Shown: piece after piece, positions 42,067-51,038 of the stretch | How positions within the stretch are numbered: the stretch's first letter is position 1 | Layout: the number at the start of each line of letters is the position of its first letter | Assembly (NCBI GenBank): GCA_035493495.1 | Contig: DATJIG010000074.1 | Coordinates: 1-64,000 of the forward strand | Direction of reading: 5' to 3' | Length of the DNA stretch: 64,000 bases | DNA from: DATJIG01 sp035493495 | Lineage (GTDB): Bacteria; Pseudomonadota; Alphaproteobacteria; SMXQ01 | Position numbers and translations under genes: made by a program | The notes under the pieces: generated by a model | What the model saw: the letters and a program-made list of their open reading frames with translations, nothing else | Told to the model about the DNA's origin: nothing | Database searches by the model: none

Positions 42067-43707
42067 CTACGAAACCCAGAGAGAGTTGCCGTGGCTGTGG
42101 AGTTCGAGGGTGCCGTTTCCGAGCATATCCGCCGCGTTCGGATCCATCGGGCCAGCGGTATTGGTGCCGCTGGTGGCGGCGACCGTTTCACCGTCAATCG
42201 TCACCGACTGCACGTAGAGGTTGCGATCTCCGCCGTGCTTGCCGGGGCTGTAGAGATCGTTGATGAAGTTCACGTCGATCGTGTGCGGTCCGTTGTCAAA
42301 TGGTCCGGTGAGCGTGATGTCCTGCCACTGTCCCTTGCTGTGGAGCGCGGTCGCTGTCTGGGTGCCGCCGATCTGGTGACCGTCGACGAACACCGTGAAC
42401 TGAGCATTGCCCTTGTAAGCGTCTTCCGACACATGGAGAACCAGGGTGCCCGTCGCAGGGGTCGGCGTCGGCGTCGGCGAAGTCGTGGTCCCAGTTGCGG
42501 AGTACGTGACCGCGCCGTTGCCGAACAGCTCCGTGGAACCGTCGGACGGATAGGATGCAACTGTCGACGAGGCCGTACCATGCGAGATGGTCTCGCCGTT
42601 CATCGTCACAGATTGGACGTAGAGGTTGCGATCCGTCGTGCTGGTACCGCCCCACGCGTCGTTGATGAACTGGACGTCGATCGTGTGCGGACCGGTGGAA
42701 TAGGTGCCGCCGATCGCGATGTCCTGCCACTGGCCGGCGGCGTGCGAGGCCGTCGCCGTGTAGGTGCCGCCGATCTGCTGGCCGTCGACATGGACGATGA
42801 ACTGCGCGTCGCCGTTGTAGGCGTCCTCGGAGACGCGAACCGACAGGCTCGACCCGGTTGCGGGCGGTGTCGGCGTCGTTTGAGTCAGCAGGCCGTCGGC
42901 CGTCGTGGCTCCGTAAGGTGTGGTGTCGACCCCATCGGGAGAGGACACGTGATCGAGGCTGACGGCGGGAATCGCGCTGTCGCTCGAGTAGGCGCGAATG
43001 TAGTCGATCTTCATGTCGGCGCTGAAATTCGTCGTCGACGGATTTCCCGCCCACGATCCGCCGACGCCCAAGGTGGCGAGAATGTACATCGGCTGATGCT
43101 CGTCGGCGCCGGTCGGCGTGGTGTATTGAGCGACGCCGTCCAGGTAGAACGTCATCGTCGTCGGCGTCCACATCAGCCCGTAGGTGTGATAGCCCTGACT
43201 CAGGTCCGTTCCGTTGTTGGCCCACGAGCTGGGCGCAGTGCTGCCCGTGTGGTTCGTCATGACGTCGGTCTTGGGATCCCGGCCGAGCACCTCGGTGACG
43301 TCGATTTCGGGCGGCCAGGCACCCGACTCCGGAAGCAACCAAAACGCGCTGTTCGTTCCGTACGAGCCGGAAATCTGCGCTCGCATCTCAAAGTAGCCGT
43401 ACTCCTGCGAAAAGGAGTTATGGGTATCGATCTGACCGGTGGTGAAGGAGGCGGTCACGCCGGCGGCCTGCAGCTCCGGCGTCGTTGGTTGGGCGTGGAT
43501 GTCGAGAGCACCATTGGCAAGTGAGTACGGCGTCTCGCCAAGTCCGCCGACGCTGCCATCAAGGTAGTAGTCGCTGGCGCCGTTAAGCTGACGGCCACCC
43601 CAGAAGTATTTCGTCTCCCACTTTGTGCCGGTGCCATTTGGTGAGGCGCTGAAGGTGTTGAATTCGTCGTCGAAGGTGAGATGGAAGCCAGTTAGATCGA
43701 CGGCCAT
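42067..43707 (-). CDS. GH16 glycanase with two C-terminal carbohydrate-binding-like domains
   Basis: A 546-residue glycoside hydrolase family 16 enzyme (beta-glucanase/EPS depolymerase type). Catalytic motif EIDVTEVLG (E-x-D-x-x-E) lies in the GH16 domain, about residues 5-240. Two repeated modules follow (LSVRVSEDAYNGDAQF... and LVLHVSEDAYKGNAQF...), resembling Ca-dependent CBM36/CBM60-type domains, joined by a TPTPTPAT linker. AGGAGA precedes the ATG at 43707; the frame extends to 43794 with no site. From 43707 there is no signal peptide, as in rhizobial glycanases exported by type I systems. Likely trims or processes the polysaccharide made by the adjacent locus. Confidence 0.87.
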   Translation of the reverse strand: MAVDLTGFHLTFDDEFNTFSASPNGTGTKWETKYFWGGRQLNGASDYYLDGSVGGLGETPYSLANGALDIHAQPTTPELQAAGVTASFTTGQIDTHNSFSQEYGYFEMRAQISGSYGTNSAFWLLPESGAWPPEIDVTEVLGRDPKTDVMTNHTGSTAPSSWANNGTDLSQGYHTYGLMWTPTTMTFYLDGVAQYTTPTGADEHQPMYILATLGVGGSWAGNPSTTNFSADMKIDYIRAYSSDSAIPAVSLDHVSSPDGVDTTPYGATTADGLLTQTTPTPPATGSSLSVRVSEDAYNGDAQFIVHVDGQQIGGTYTATASHAAGQWQDIAIGGTYSTGPHTIDVQFINDAWGGTSTTDRNLYVQSVTMNGETISHGTASSTVASYPSDGSTELFGNGAVTYSATGTTTSPTPTPTPATGTLVLHVSEDAYKGNAQFTVFVDGHQIGGTQTATALHSKGQWQDITLTGPFDNGPHTIDVNFINDLYSPGKHGGDRNLYVQSVTIDGETVAATSGTNTAGPMDPNAADMLGNGTLELHSHGNSLWVS

Positions 43708-44092
43708 TAGTAACAATTCTCCTGACACATATGCCCCAACGGGGCTGAACAGTGCCAAAAGAGAAAACCGGAAGCGCTCGACGTTCATAATCATTAAATC
43801 GTGACTTGCGCGCGCACGGCGACACGCACGGTATCCGCGAACAGCGGAGAATCCGCCGTCTCGGCCGCGCGAATCGCGACCCGTCGCGGGAATGCTGACA
43901 AAGAAGTGATCGCATGCGGTAATTGATGACCGCGCGCAATCTCATCGCATGAGATGGGAGTGGCCGCCGACAGAAGGCGAGCAAGAAAAAGCGAAGCCGG
44001 TTGGCGCGCGACTCGCGATCCGGCATGTAGGATCACAATTCGCGCGACGCCATTTGTTGCCGCCCTGTCTTATTGAGGCCGGGCGCTTTCTC
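43708..44092. other. Intergenic region between the two GH16 genes
   Basis: 385 bases without a supported gene. It holds the promoter region of the downstream GH16 gene (minus strand). It contains a perfect palindrome at 43939-43955 and a weaker inverted repeat GCGGT/ACCGC nearby. Short frames here lack ribosome-binding sites. Confidence 0.6.
43939..43955. promoter_or_regulatory. Perfect 7-3-7 palindrome upstream of GH16 gene
   Basis: ATCTCAT-CGC-ATGAGAT, about 235 bases before the GH16 ATG. An operator for an unidentified regulator is possible; no match to the TCCCATA motif. Confidence 0.4.
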
Positions 44093-45016
44093 CTATTCGC
44101 GTTGTGCGGCGGCGGCGCCGCGGTCCGACGCGCATCCCGCCTGCGGCGCGACAGCCGTGGCGTTCGGATCGTTGGAATAGGCACGGATGTAATCGATCTT
44201 CATCTCGGCGCTGAAATTCGTCGCGGGCGGATTGCCTGCCCACGATCCCCCGACTCCCAGGGTCGCCAGGAGGTACATCGGCTGATGCTCGTCGGCCTGG
44301 GTCGGCGTCGTGTATCGGACGATCCCGTCCAGGTAAAACGTCATCGTTGTCGGGGTCCACATCAGGCCATAGGTGTGGAAGTCCTGGCTCAGATCGACTC
44401 CCGCGGTCGCCGTCGTTCGATGGGCGGATTTGGGGGAAGATGAGTGATTCGTGATGACGTCGGTCCTCGGATCGCGGCCAAGCACCTCGGCGACGTCGAT
44501 CTCAGGTGGCCACGCACCCGAGTGGGGCAGCAACCAGAATGCGCTGTTCGTTCCGTGGGTGCCGGAGACCTGAGCCCGTATCTCGAAGTACCCGTATGTC
44601 TGGGAAAAGGAATTGCGGGTATCGATTTGGCCGGTGGTGAAGGGGGTCGGCACTCCGGCGGCCTTCAGCTCCGGCGACGTGGAACTGGCGCGGATGGTGA
44701 GTACCCCTTGCGCAACGCTGTACGGCGACTGGCCGACTCGCCCGACGCTCTCATCGAGGTAGTAGTCGCTGGCCCCCGAGAGCTGGCGGCCTCCCCAGAA
44801 ATATTTGGTTTCCCATGTCGTGCCGACCCCGTCGGGCGACGCGCTAAATCGATTGAATTCCTCGTCGAACGTGAGCTTGTAGCCCGTGAGATCCAGCTCG
44901 TCGCGTCCGTTTGCGTGACGAAGCGCAGCCGCGGTGCAAAGCAAGGCTAGCGACGCGATGGCGGCCAACATGTACCGCCTGCCGAATACGCGCCCCTGTG
45001 CGAACGATCGAGACAT
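44093..45016 (-). CDS. GH16 glycanase, single catalytic domain, exported
   Basis: A 307-residue GH16 enzyme very similar to the catalytic half of its neighbour (KYFWGGRQLSGASDYYLD, FTTGQIDTRNSFSQTYGYFE, catalytic EIDVAEVLG). It lacks the binding modules but has an N-terminal signal: GRRYMLAAIASLALL, whose twin arginine may mean Tat export (the full Tat motif is not perfect). The ATG at 45016 has GGGGGCC upstream; the frame continues to 45115. Faces the polysaccharide genes divergently. A duplicated pair with different export routes. Confidence 0.88.
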   Translation of the reverse strand: MSRSFAQGRVFGRRYMLAAIASLALLCTAAALRHANGRDELDLTGYKLTFDEEFNRFSASPDGVGTTWETKYFWGGRQLSGASDYYLDESVGRVGQSPYSVAQGVLTIRASSTSPELKAAGVPTPFTTGQIDTRNSFSQTYGYFEIRAQVSGTHGTNSAFWLLPHSGAWPPEIDVAEVLGRDPRTDVITNHSSSPKSAHRTTATAGVDLSQDFHTYGLMWTPTTMTFYLDGIVRYTTPTQADEHQPMYLLATLGVGGSWAGNPPATNFSAEMKIDYIRAYSNDPNATAVAPQAGCASDRGAAAAQRE

Positions 45017-45436
45017 GCGGGCCCCCTGAGTCTCCCAAGACGTCCGGTCCGGCGTCGGCAACGCGCTAAGCCTTATACGCGCCGTCGTGACGGGCCTGTT
45101 CCAAAAGGTGGACACGGTTGGGCCCGAAAGAACACCTGCCTACTCCAGTGAAACTCGGCGCCCTGGCGGGAAGTGTGGAGTCACCACGCCGACACCTGAG
45201 CGAATGCGTCTGTTCCTGGACTGAGCGCGTGCGCGGAACGGGGGACGCAATGGCACTACGGTCGACGTACGCAAGGAGCAAAGCGCGGACACGCCTGTTC
45301 TAAAGAGCAGGCAATTGCCCATTCAAGGGATGAACGGGCGACGCGTCCGGCGCGCATGTAAGGGAACGCGGAGGCAGGTGATCAGTTAAGTCGCTCGTTT
45401 TGAGCGCGCTATTTCATGAATAGCGATGGGGAGTTT
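45017..45436. other. Divergent promoter region of the exopolysaccharide locus
   Basis: 420 bases between the GH16 gene (minus) and the WecG/TagA-type gene (plus). Two small inverted repeats were seen (CGCTC-GTTTT-GAGCG at 45392-45406; a near-palindrome CTGTTC-TAAA-GAGCAG around 45294-45310). Short frames such as the one at 45118 lack ribosome-binding sites. No strong promoter was identified by eye. Confidence 0.55.
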
Positions 45437-46291
45437 ATGGACTGCTGTGATACGCCGAATCGCTCTACGCGTAGAGGGAACGTCGACGGTACCGGCATCC
45501 GTGAGAACCCGGTCTCCGACGCCGTCATCCGCATTCTCGGCCTGCCGCTCACCCCCGCCCATTCCCTGCGATACGCCGAAACGTTGGTGGAGCCGCGCCT
45601 CAGGAGGCGGCCTCGCACACCATTCCTGGTGTCCTTCGCCAATCCCCTCGCGGTCAAACTTATCCAAAGCGATCGGACGTATCGCTCGAACCTGGAGCGC
45701 ATGGACCTCGTGTTCTGCGACGGGATCGCCCTGACGTGGGCCGCCCGCTGGATCGGGCGGTATCCAATGGCGAGGATCAGCTTCGACAGTACGAGTATCG
45801 GACCGGCGGTGTTTGAAGTTGCGCAACGGAACGACCGCACGATTGCGCTTGTCGGAGGCCGACCGGGTGTTGCCGCAGCGGCGGCTGATCGAATCCGCAA
45901 TCACTTCCCTCAGCTACGCATCGTTGCCGCCATCGACGGATATCGATCTGCCGATCAGATCGTGTCCGCGGTTATCGGCGTGGATCCGGATATCGTCGTT
46001 TGCGGGATGGGAGCCCCAAGGCAAGAGGCACTCCTGACATCGCTCTCCGACGCAGGCTGGCATGGCACCGGATTCACATGCGGCGGCTATCTCGACCAAC
46101 TCGTAACTTGCTTCGATTTCTATCCCGTCCTCATCAATCGTCTCGACCTTCGGTGGCTTTATCGCATCGGACGTGAGCCGCGACGTTTGGGATACCGCTA
46201 CATCGTCGAGTACGCGCCATTCCTGCGGTCTCTCGCGCTAGAGCTTGTGCATGTCTATGGCAGCTCACATTGGCGGAGCAGGCGATCATGA
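45437..46291 (+). CDS. WecG/TagA/CpsF-family glycosyltransferase
   Basis: A 284-residue GT26-family transferase. Motifs: SFANPLAVKLI, MDLVFCDGIALTWAARW, GGRPGVAAAAADRIR, CGMGAPRQEALL, and the C-terminal RLDLRWLYRIGREPRRLGYR. These enzymes add N-acetylmannosamine(uronic acid) or similar to a lipid-linked sugar on the inner face of the membrane, here the primer made by the WecA-like protein at 49998. GGGGAG closely precedes the ATG at 45437; ATG 45416 is an alternative. Its stop overlaps the next start. Confidence 0.88.
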   Translation: MDCCDTPNRSTRRGNVDGTGIRENPVSDAVIRILGLPLTPAHSLRYAETLVEPRLRRRPRTPFLVSFANPLAVKLIQSDRTYRSNLERMDLVFCDGIALTWAARWIGRYPMARISFDSTSIGPAVFEVAQRNDRTIALVGGRPGVAAAAADRIRNHFPQLRIVAAIDGYRSADQIVSAVIGVDPDIVVCGMGAPRQEALLTSLSDAGWHGTGFTCGGYLDQLVTCFDFYPVLINRLDLRWLYRIGREPRRLGYRYIVEYAPFLRSLALELVHVYGSSHWRSRRS

Positions 46292-48501
46292 ATCCACACA
46301 TGCCGACAATGCAGACAACCGAACCGGTGCTGCCCGACTACGAATCGGACTATCTCGGCACCGTCCGGCAGGCGTTCAAGCGCCACCGTTTCGCTGCGTT
46401 TCTGGTATTTGCGGTATTCGTCATCACGGCGGTCACGGTGTTGGCGCTCATCACGCCCCAGTACAGGGCCACCGCCATCGTCATGATCGAAGGGCAGGCG
46501 CCGCAGGTCGTGAAGATGGATACGGTCATGCCGTCGTTGCCGACGGACCCCGACACGGTCTCGAGCGAAATCCAGGTCCTCCAGTCGCGCGATCTCGTGA
46601 GCGAGGTGGCTCGTGATCTCAAGGTCGCGGAGAACCCCGAATTCAACCCGAACAGGGCAGGGTGGAAGCGGCGCGTGGCGATTCGACTCCTGTCGTTGAC
46701 GGATGCGCTGCTGCCGGAGGACCTGGCTTTCCGGATCCGCAACGCGATCCAGCCGCCCGTCTTGTCGGACGAAGCGTACAGGAACGGCGTTCTCGACCTC
46801 GTCGACCAGAATCTTCATATCGCGTCGGTCGGACGCTCGCGCGCCATCAGCATCACCTTTACCTCGAGGCGGCCCGATCTGGCGGCGGGATTCGCGAACG
46901 CATTGGCGCAGCGTTACCTCGACAACCAGGAGTTGCTTAAGCAAACCACGACCGAGGATGCCAATCGTCGTATCACCGACAAGTTGGCGAGCCTGGAACA
47001 GGCGGCCGCACAATCTGCCGGGCAGGCCGCCGCCTTCCGCGCCAACTCGAGCCTCACGCAGGGCCGTGACAGCGTTCTGGTGCGTCAGCAAATGTCGGAG
47101 ACCAGTTCCGCGCTCACGGCGGCGATAGCCGATCGCATTTCGGCTGAGGCGCGGCTCCACGAGGTCGAGCGCGCGGCCAGGGACCCGAACAAGCGGTCGA
47201 GCGCGCAGGTGCTCGGGTCGCGGGTCATCCAGGAACTGCTCATCCTCGAGGCGAAACTGGCTGGCGAAATCACACCGCTCATTCAACAACTCGGCGAGGA
47301 AAATCCGCGTCTCGGAGCGGCGCGGGCGCAGATGCGCGACATCAAGGGCCGGATCGATGCCGAGGCGAAGAACATCGCGGCCAGCGTGCGGGGCGAATAC
47401 GACACCGCGCTCGACCGGGAAAAGAGCTTGCGGGGACAGCTCGACGACCTCAAGGCGGTGATGGCGAAAGTCCAGCAGGACGAAGTGCAACTCGGACAGC
47501 TCGAGCAGAACGCGCAGGCCGCCAGGAACGTCTACGACGTGTTCCTGCAGCGGAGCAAGGAGACTGCCGCCGGCGGCTCCGTGCAGGTCGCTGATGCGCG
47601 CGTCATCTCGCACGCATCAAATCCGCTGCGGCCGTATTTCCCGGCTTACGCCATCGCTATCCCGGTGATCGTTGGGTTCGCCGGTGCCCTGTCGTTGCTG
47701 ACCACGCTGCTACTGGAGGCACGCAATCGCGGAATACGAACCCAGTCCGAGGCTGGCCGCATCATGGCCATTCCGACGCTGGGAAGCATTCCCAAGATCG
47801 GAGGAGGTCATCGGGAGATCGATCCGTCGTCGATGATTGGGTCGGCGGTGTCGGATCTGTACATGAGGATCTTTCCGCGAGATTCCGCCAAGTGCGTGGT
47901 GGTGGCCTCCGCGCTGCCGCAGGAGGGGAAAACCACGATCGGACTGTGCCTCGCGCGAATGGCGGCACGGAGCGGCCAGAAGACGCTTCTGATCGACTGC
48001 GACCTCCGGCGCTCGGACCTGAGCGTCCGCCTCGAACTGGCGGAGGAGGCGGGAATCTCCGATGTCCTGCGAGGGAAGGCGGACAGCTCCGACGTCATCC
48101 TGCGGGACACAGTGGTTCCGGAACTGTCGATCATCACCTGCGGCACGGGGGCGGATAATCCGGCCGCGCTGCTCTCGTCGCGGGGAATGGCCGACATTCT
48201 GGTCGAGCTGAGACGGCAGTTCGATCTCGTCATTGTCGACACCGCCCCGGTTATGGTGGCGCCCGAGACGATGTCTCTCGCACTGGCTGCCGATGAGACC
48301 TTGCTCTTCGTCAAATGGTCTTCGACGCCGCGCGCCACCGCGGTTGCCGCCTACCGGAAGCTGCGGAGCCTTGGCGCCAAGGTCACAGGCGTCGTGCTCA
48401 CCATGGTGGATGTGAAGCGCATCTCCAAATACAGCTCCGTCGACGCCATCCCGTATTCCAGGCACGTCTCGCGCTATTACTCCCGGGAGGGGCGGCCGTG
48501 A
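46288..48501 (+). CDS. Wzc-like polysaccharide co-polymerase with BY-kinase domain
   Basis: A 737-residue PCP-2a protein that controls chain length and export of exopolysaccharide. The Wzz domain starts with a membrane segment about residues 35-57; a long coiled-coil periplasmic region follows, with a second membrane segment near 450-475. The cytoplasmic tyrosine kinase has EGKTT (Lys548), Walker A' LLIDCDLRR and Walker B LVIVDTAPV. The C-terminus carries a Tyr cluster (KYSS, PYSR, RYYS) for autophosphorylation. GGAG precedes the ATG at 46288, which overlaps the previous stop. No Wzb phosphatase or Wza porin gene is nearby. Confidence 0.9.
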   Translation: MNPHMPTMQTTEPVLPDYESDYLGTVRQAFKRHRFAAFLVFAVFVITAVTVLALITPQYRATAIVMIEGQAPQVVKMDTVMPSLPTDPDTVSSEIQVLQSRDLVSEVARDLKVAENPEFNPNRAGWKRRVAIRLLSLTDALLPEDLAFRIRNAIQPPVLSDEAYRNGVLDLVDQNLHIASVGRSRAISITFTSRRPDLAAGFANALAQRYLDNQELLKQTTTEDANRRITDKLASLEQAAAQSAGQAAAFRANSSLTQGRDSVLVRQQMSETSSALTAAIADRISAEARLHEVERAARDPNKRSSAQVLGSRVIQELLILEAKLAGEITPLIQQLGEENPRLGAARAQMRDIKGRIDAEAKNIAASVRGEYDTALDREKSLRGQLDDLKAVMAKVQQDEVQLGQLEQNAQAARNVYDVFLQRSKETAAGGSVQVADARVISHASNPLRPYFPAYAIAIPVIVGFAGALSLLTTLLLEARNRGIRTQSEAGRIMAIPTLGSIPKIGGGHREIDPSSMIGSAVSDLYMRIFPRDSAKCVVVASALPQEGKTTIGLCLARMAARSGQKTLLIDCDLRRSDLSVRLELAEEAGISDVLRGKADSSDVILRDTVVPELSIITCGTGADNPAALLSSRGMADILVELRRQFDLVIVDTAPVMVAPETMSLALAADETLLFVKWSSTPRATAVAAYRKLRSLGAKVTGVVLTMVDVKRISKYSSVDAIPYSRHVSRYYSREGRP

Positions 48502-49973
48502 TCTCGGCGAGCACTGTCCGGCATCCCGTCCTCACGTTCCTGGCGTGGCAGGCAGCTGGTCTGGCCTTGCTCTTTTCCCATATCGGGCTTGCCGCCGTAC
48601 TCGGCAGCGCCGTTCCGTCCTACTGCCTCTCGATCCCGCTGGCCGCTCTGATCTACATTGCCGACCCCTTGGCCGGCTTCGCGGTGTGGCTGCAATTTCT
48701 GCTCTACCAGAACCTTGCCGTCAGCATCTTTTCGGGACAACTCGACGCCGCCGTGTACCAGCAATTGCTCGGCAGCAGCTTCGCGCTGACGTTCGCCATG
48801 GCGGCCGCGGCCGCATGGCGTCTGTGGGGCGCGGAGGAGAGCAGGAGGACGCTTGTCGTGGTTCTGGCGGCACTGGCGACGGTGATCGCGTACACGGCGT
48901 TCGGCGCGGCGCAATCGTCGTTCGGTTCCGCCGCTGTCTATTTCCGCAGCACCAGCGTGGCCATCCTGTGCCTGCTCATCGGGTGGGATGTCGGTCGCGA
49001 GCACAGCTATCGCGAAATCGGCGTGTGCTATCTGACGTCGATGGCTCTGGGCGTCGCCCTTACGCTTTGGGAAGCGACCGCGCCGCTGAGCTATTACAAC
49101 TGGGTCGACGCAGCGGATTACTACCGTCTCAAGTACACGCCGCCGACGGGGCGCCCGGATATGGACTTCCGCACCGCGGAGGACGTCGTCGCGTTCGTCA
49201 CGAACGTGTTTTTCAATTTCAGCGATTTCGGGCTCGCGAGTATTCGCTTCGGCGGACCGAACATGCACTCGATCAGCTATGCGTACCTGATGACGATCGG
49301 TGCCCTCGTCGCGGCCTCGCTGGGAATCTTCTGGTACGCCGTCATGCTGCTGCCACTGCTCTTTTTGATCGGCGTGAAGGGAGCCGTCGTCGTGCTCGGC
49401 GCCACGGTGTTCATTTGGATTGTCGGCCGGTTGTTCGGCGGACGGGTCCTCGCCGTCTTTGGAGCTGTCGCCGGCGTCGGCTACATCGTGTCGGTGATCT
49501 CCTACGGTCTGGCCGCCGGCGACTATCACGTCATCGGGCTGATGGGCGGCATTGACGGGTTCCTGCGCGATCCCCTTGGACACGGCATCGGCGTCGGCGG
49601 AAACCTCTCGTCGAGCGTAACCGCCGCGGACCTCTCGACCAGCTGGCCCGAATTTCAACGGTACGGAGCCGATCAAGCGCTGGAGAGCGCGATCGGCGTG
49701 CTGCTGTACCAGATGGGGATCGGCGCCGGCGTCGTTCTCTATGCCCTGTGGATTCCGTTCCGGGCGACCATTGCCGAGTTTCGCCGTCCGGCGGGACTCA
49801 TCCCGATCGCACTCGCGGTCTGTTTTGCGAATGGCTTCTTCCAGGAAGAAGCCTTCTCGCCCTACGCACTTGCGCTGCTCACGGTGCTTGCGGGCGTGTT
49901 GTCGAACGCCGTCGGCACGGTGGCTGCGACGGCTATACACGTGGAGGAGCATCGGTACGCGATGAGTGGCTAA
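48498..49973 (+). CDS. Polysaccharide polymerase-like (Wzy/O-antigen ligase-type) membrane protein
   Basis: A 491-residue protein with about 10-12 hydrophobic segments and a large periplasmic loop about residues 190-255. The layout and position match Wzy-type polymerases, which are poorly conserved in sequence. GGGAGG precedes the GTG at 48498, whose start overlaps the kinase stop. Alternative: an O-antigen ligase-like protein. Confidence comes from topology and gene context more than from motifs. Confidence 0.7.
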   Translation: MISASTVRHPVLTFLAWQAAGLALLFSHIGLAAVLGSAVPSYCLSIPLAALIYIADPLAGFAVWLQFLLYQNLAVSIFSGQLDAAVYQQLLGSSFALTFAMAAAAAWRLWGAEESRRTLVVVLAALATVIAYTAFGAAQSSFGSAAVYFRSTSVAILCLLIGWDVGREHSYREIGVCYLTSMALGVALTLWEATAPLSYYNWVDAADYYRLKYTPPTGRPDMDFRTAEDVVAFVTNVFFNFSDFGLASIRFGGPNMHSISYAYLMTIGALVAASLGIFWYAVMLLPLLFLIGVKGAVVVLGATVFIWIVGRLFGGRVLAVFGAVAGVGYIVSVISYGLAAGDYHVIGLMGGIDGFLRDPLGHGIGVGGNLSSSVTAADLSTSWPEFQRYGADQALESAIGVLLYQMGIGAGVVLYALWIPFRATIAEFRRPAGLIPIALAVCFANGFFQEEAFSPYALALLTVLAGVLSNAVGTVAATAIHVEEHRYAMSG

Positions 49974-49997
49974 CCTTATCTAGGGGTAGGCGCCAAA

Positions 49998-51038
49998 ATG
50001 GACGACATAATCCCGAAGTTGGCGAATTCCGGAATCCTGAGCTTGCTGCTCATTGCCGTAGCGAGCGCTCACGCCGGTAAGTTGCACCTCCTCGACCGAC
50101 CCGGAGGGCGAAAACAGCATATCGGTGCGGTGCCGACCGTCGGGGGGATCTGCATTTACTGCGCCTTTGTGCTGGGACTCAGTCTCGATCCGCATCTGCT
50201 AGCTCCCAATATGCTCCTCGTCGTGACGATGGGACTTCTCGCCGTGCTCGGTGCGGTCGACGATGTCATCGATATCGATCCGGCGAAGAAGCTTCTGTTC
50301 GAGACGATCCTCGCCGGGACGCTCATCGCCGTCACCGGAGTCTCGATCACGGATATAGGCGGGATTCTTCGTGTCGATGATCTGATCGGAGCGGCACTCG
50401 CGACCCTTATGGTCGTGTGCATCATCAACGCCGTGAACCATGCGGATGGCGTCGATGGCTTGGCGGGTTGGCTCATCGTCGTCGCGTTGAGCTGGCTCGT
50501 CATCGGTGCCGCCCTCGTGGGCGATCACGATCTGGGCGGATTGGTGATCCGGCTGGGCGTGCCGGTGCTTGCCTTCCTTGTCTTCAACTCGCGCACGCCC
50601 TGGCGTCACAAGGCCGCGGTCTTCATGGGCGATGCCGGAACGTTGATGCTCGGTTATGCCATTGCCTGGCTCTGCTTCGACCTGTCGCGTGACGGCATTT
50701 CGGTGATCGGATCCAGTCTGGTCGTTGCCGTGCCGGTGAGCGACACCATCGGTCTTTTCTTCCGTCGACTACTGTCCGGACGAAATCCACTTCCCGGCGC
50801 CCGGGACCATATCCACCACCTCCTCGAAGAGGCAGGTCTGGCTCCCGGCACAATTTCGTTCGTGCTTGCCGCAATCTCAGCGTTCATCGGCGGCATCGGG
50901 ATTCTCGGCGCTTACGCAGGCGTGCCGCCTCAGGTCTTCTTGCTGGTCTGGATATTGGTGTTCGCCTGCGACTGGGCGGTGGTTCTCTGGCTCGGCCGCC
51001 GCGTCTCCCGTCTTCACCTGCAGATGGCGCTCAAATGA
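49998..51038 (+). CDS. WecA/MraY-family undecaprenyl-phosphate sugar-1-phosphate transferase
   Basis: A 346-residue polytopic enzyme that starts polysaccharide synthesis by moving a sugar-1-phosphate (typically GlcNAc-1-P) to undecaprenyl phosphate. Family motifs: GAVDDVID, NAVNHADGVDGLAG, FMGDAGTLMLG and a C-terminal DHIHHLL. The priming step for the locus. Its stop overlaps the flippase start (ATGA). The upstream 24-base gap carries TAGGGGTAGG as the likely ribosome-binding site. Confidence 0.92.
   Translation: MDDIIPKLANSGILSLLLIAVASAHAGKLHLLDRPGGRKQHIGAVPTVGGICIYCAFVLGLSLDPHLLAPNMLLVVTMGLLAVLGAVDDVIDIDPAKKLLFETILAGTLIAVTGVSITDIGGILRVDDLIGAALATLMVVCIINAVNHADGVDGLAGWLIVVALSWLVIGAALVGDHDLGGLVIRLGVPVLAFLVFNSRTPWRHKAAVFMGDAGTLMLGYAIAWLCFDLSRDGISVIGSSLVVAVPVSDTIGLFFRRLLSGRNPLPGARDHIHHLLEEAGLAPGTISFVLAAISAFIGGIGILGAYAGVPPQVFLLVWILVFACDWAVVLWLGRRVSRLHLQMALK

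Noticed and set aside
45118..45303. 61-codon frame upstream of the EPS operon
   Set aside because: No ribosome-binding site and biased composition; treated as non-coding.
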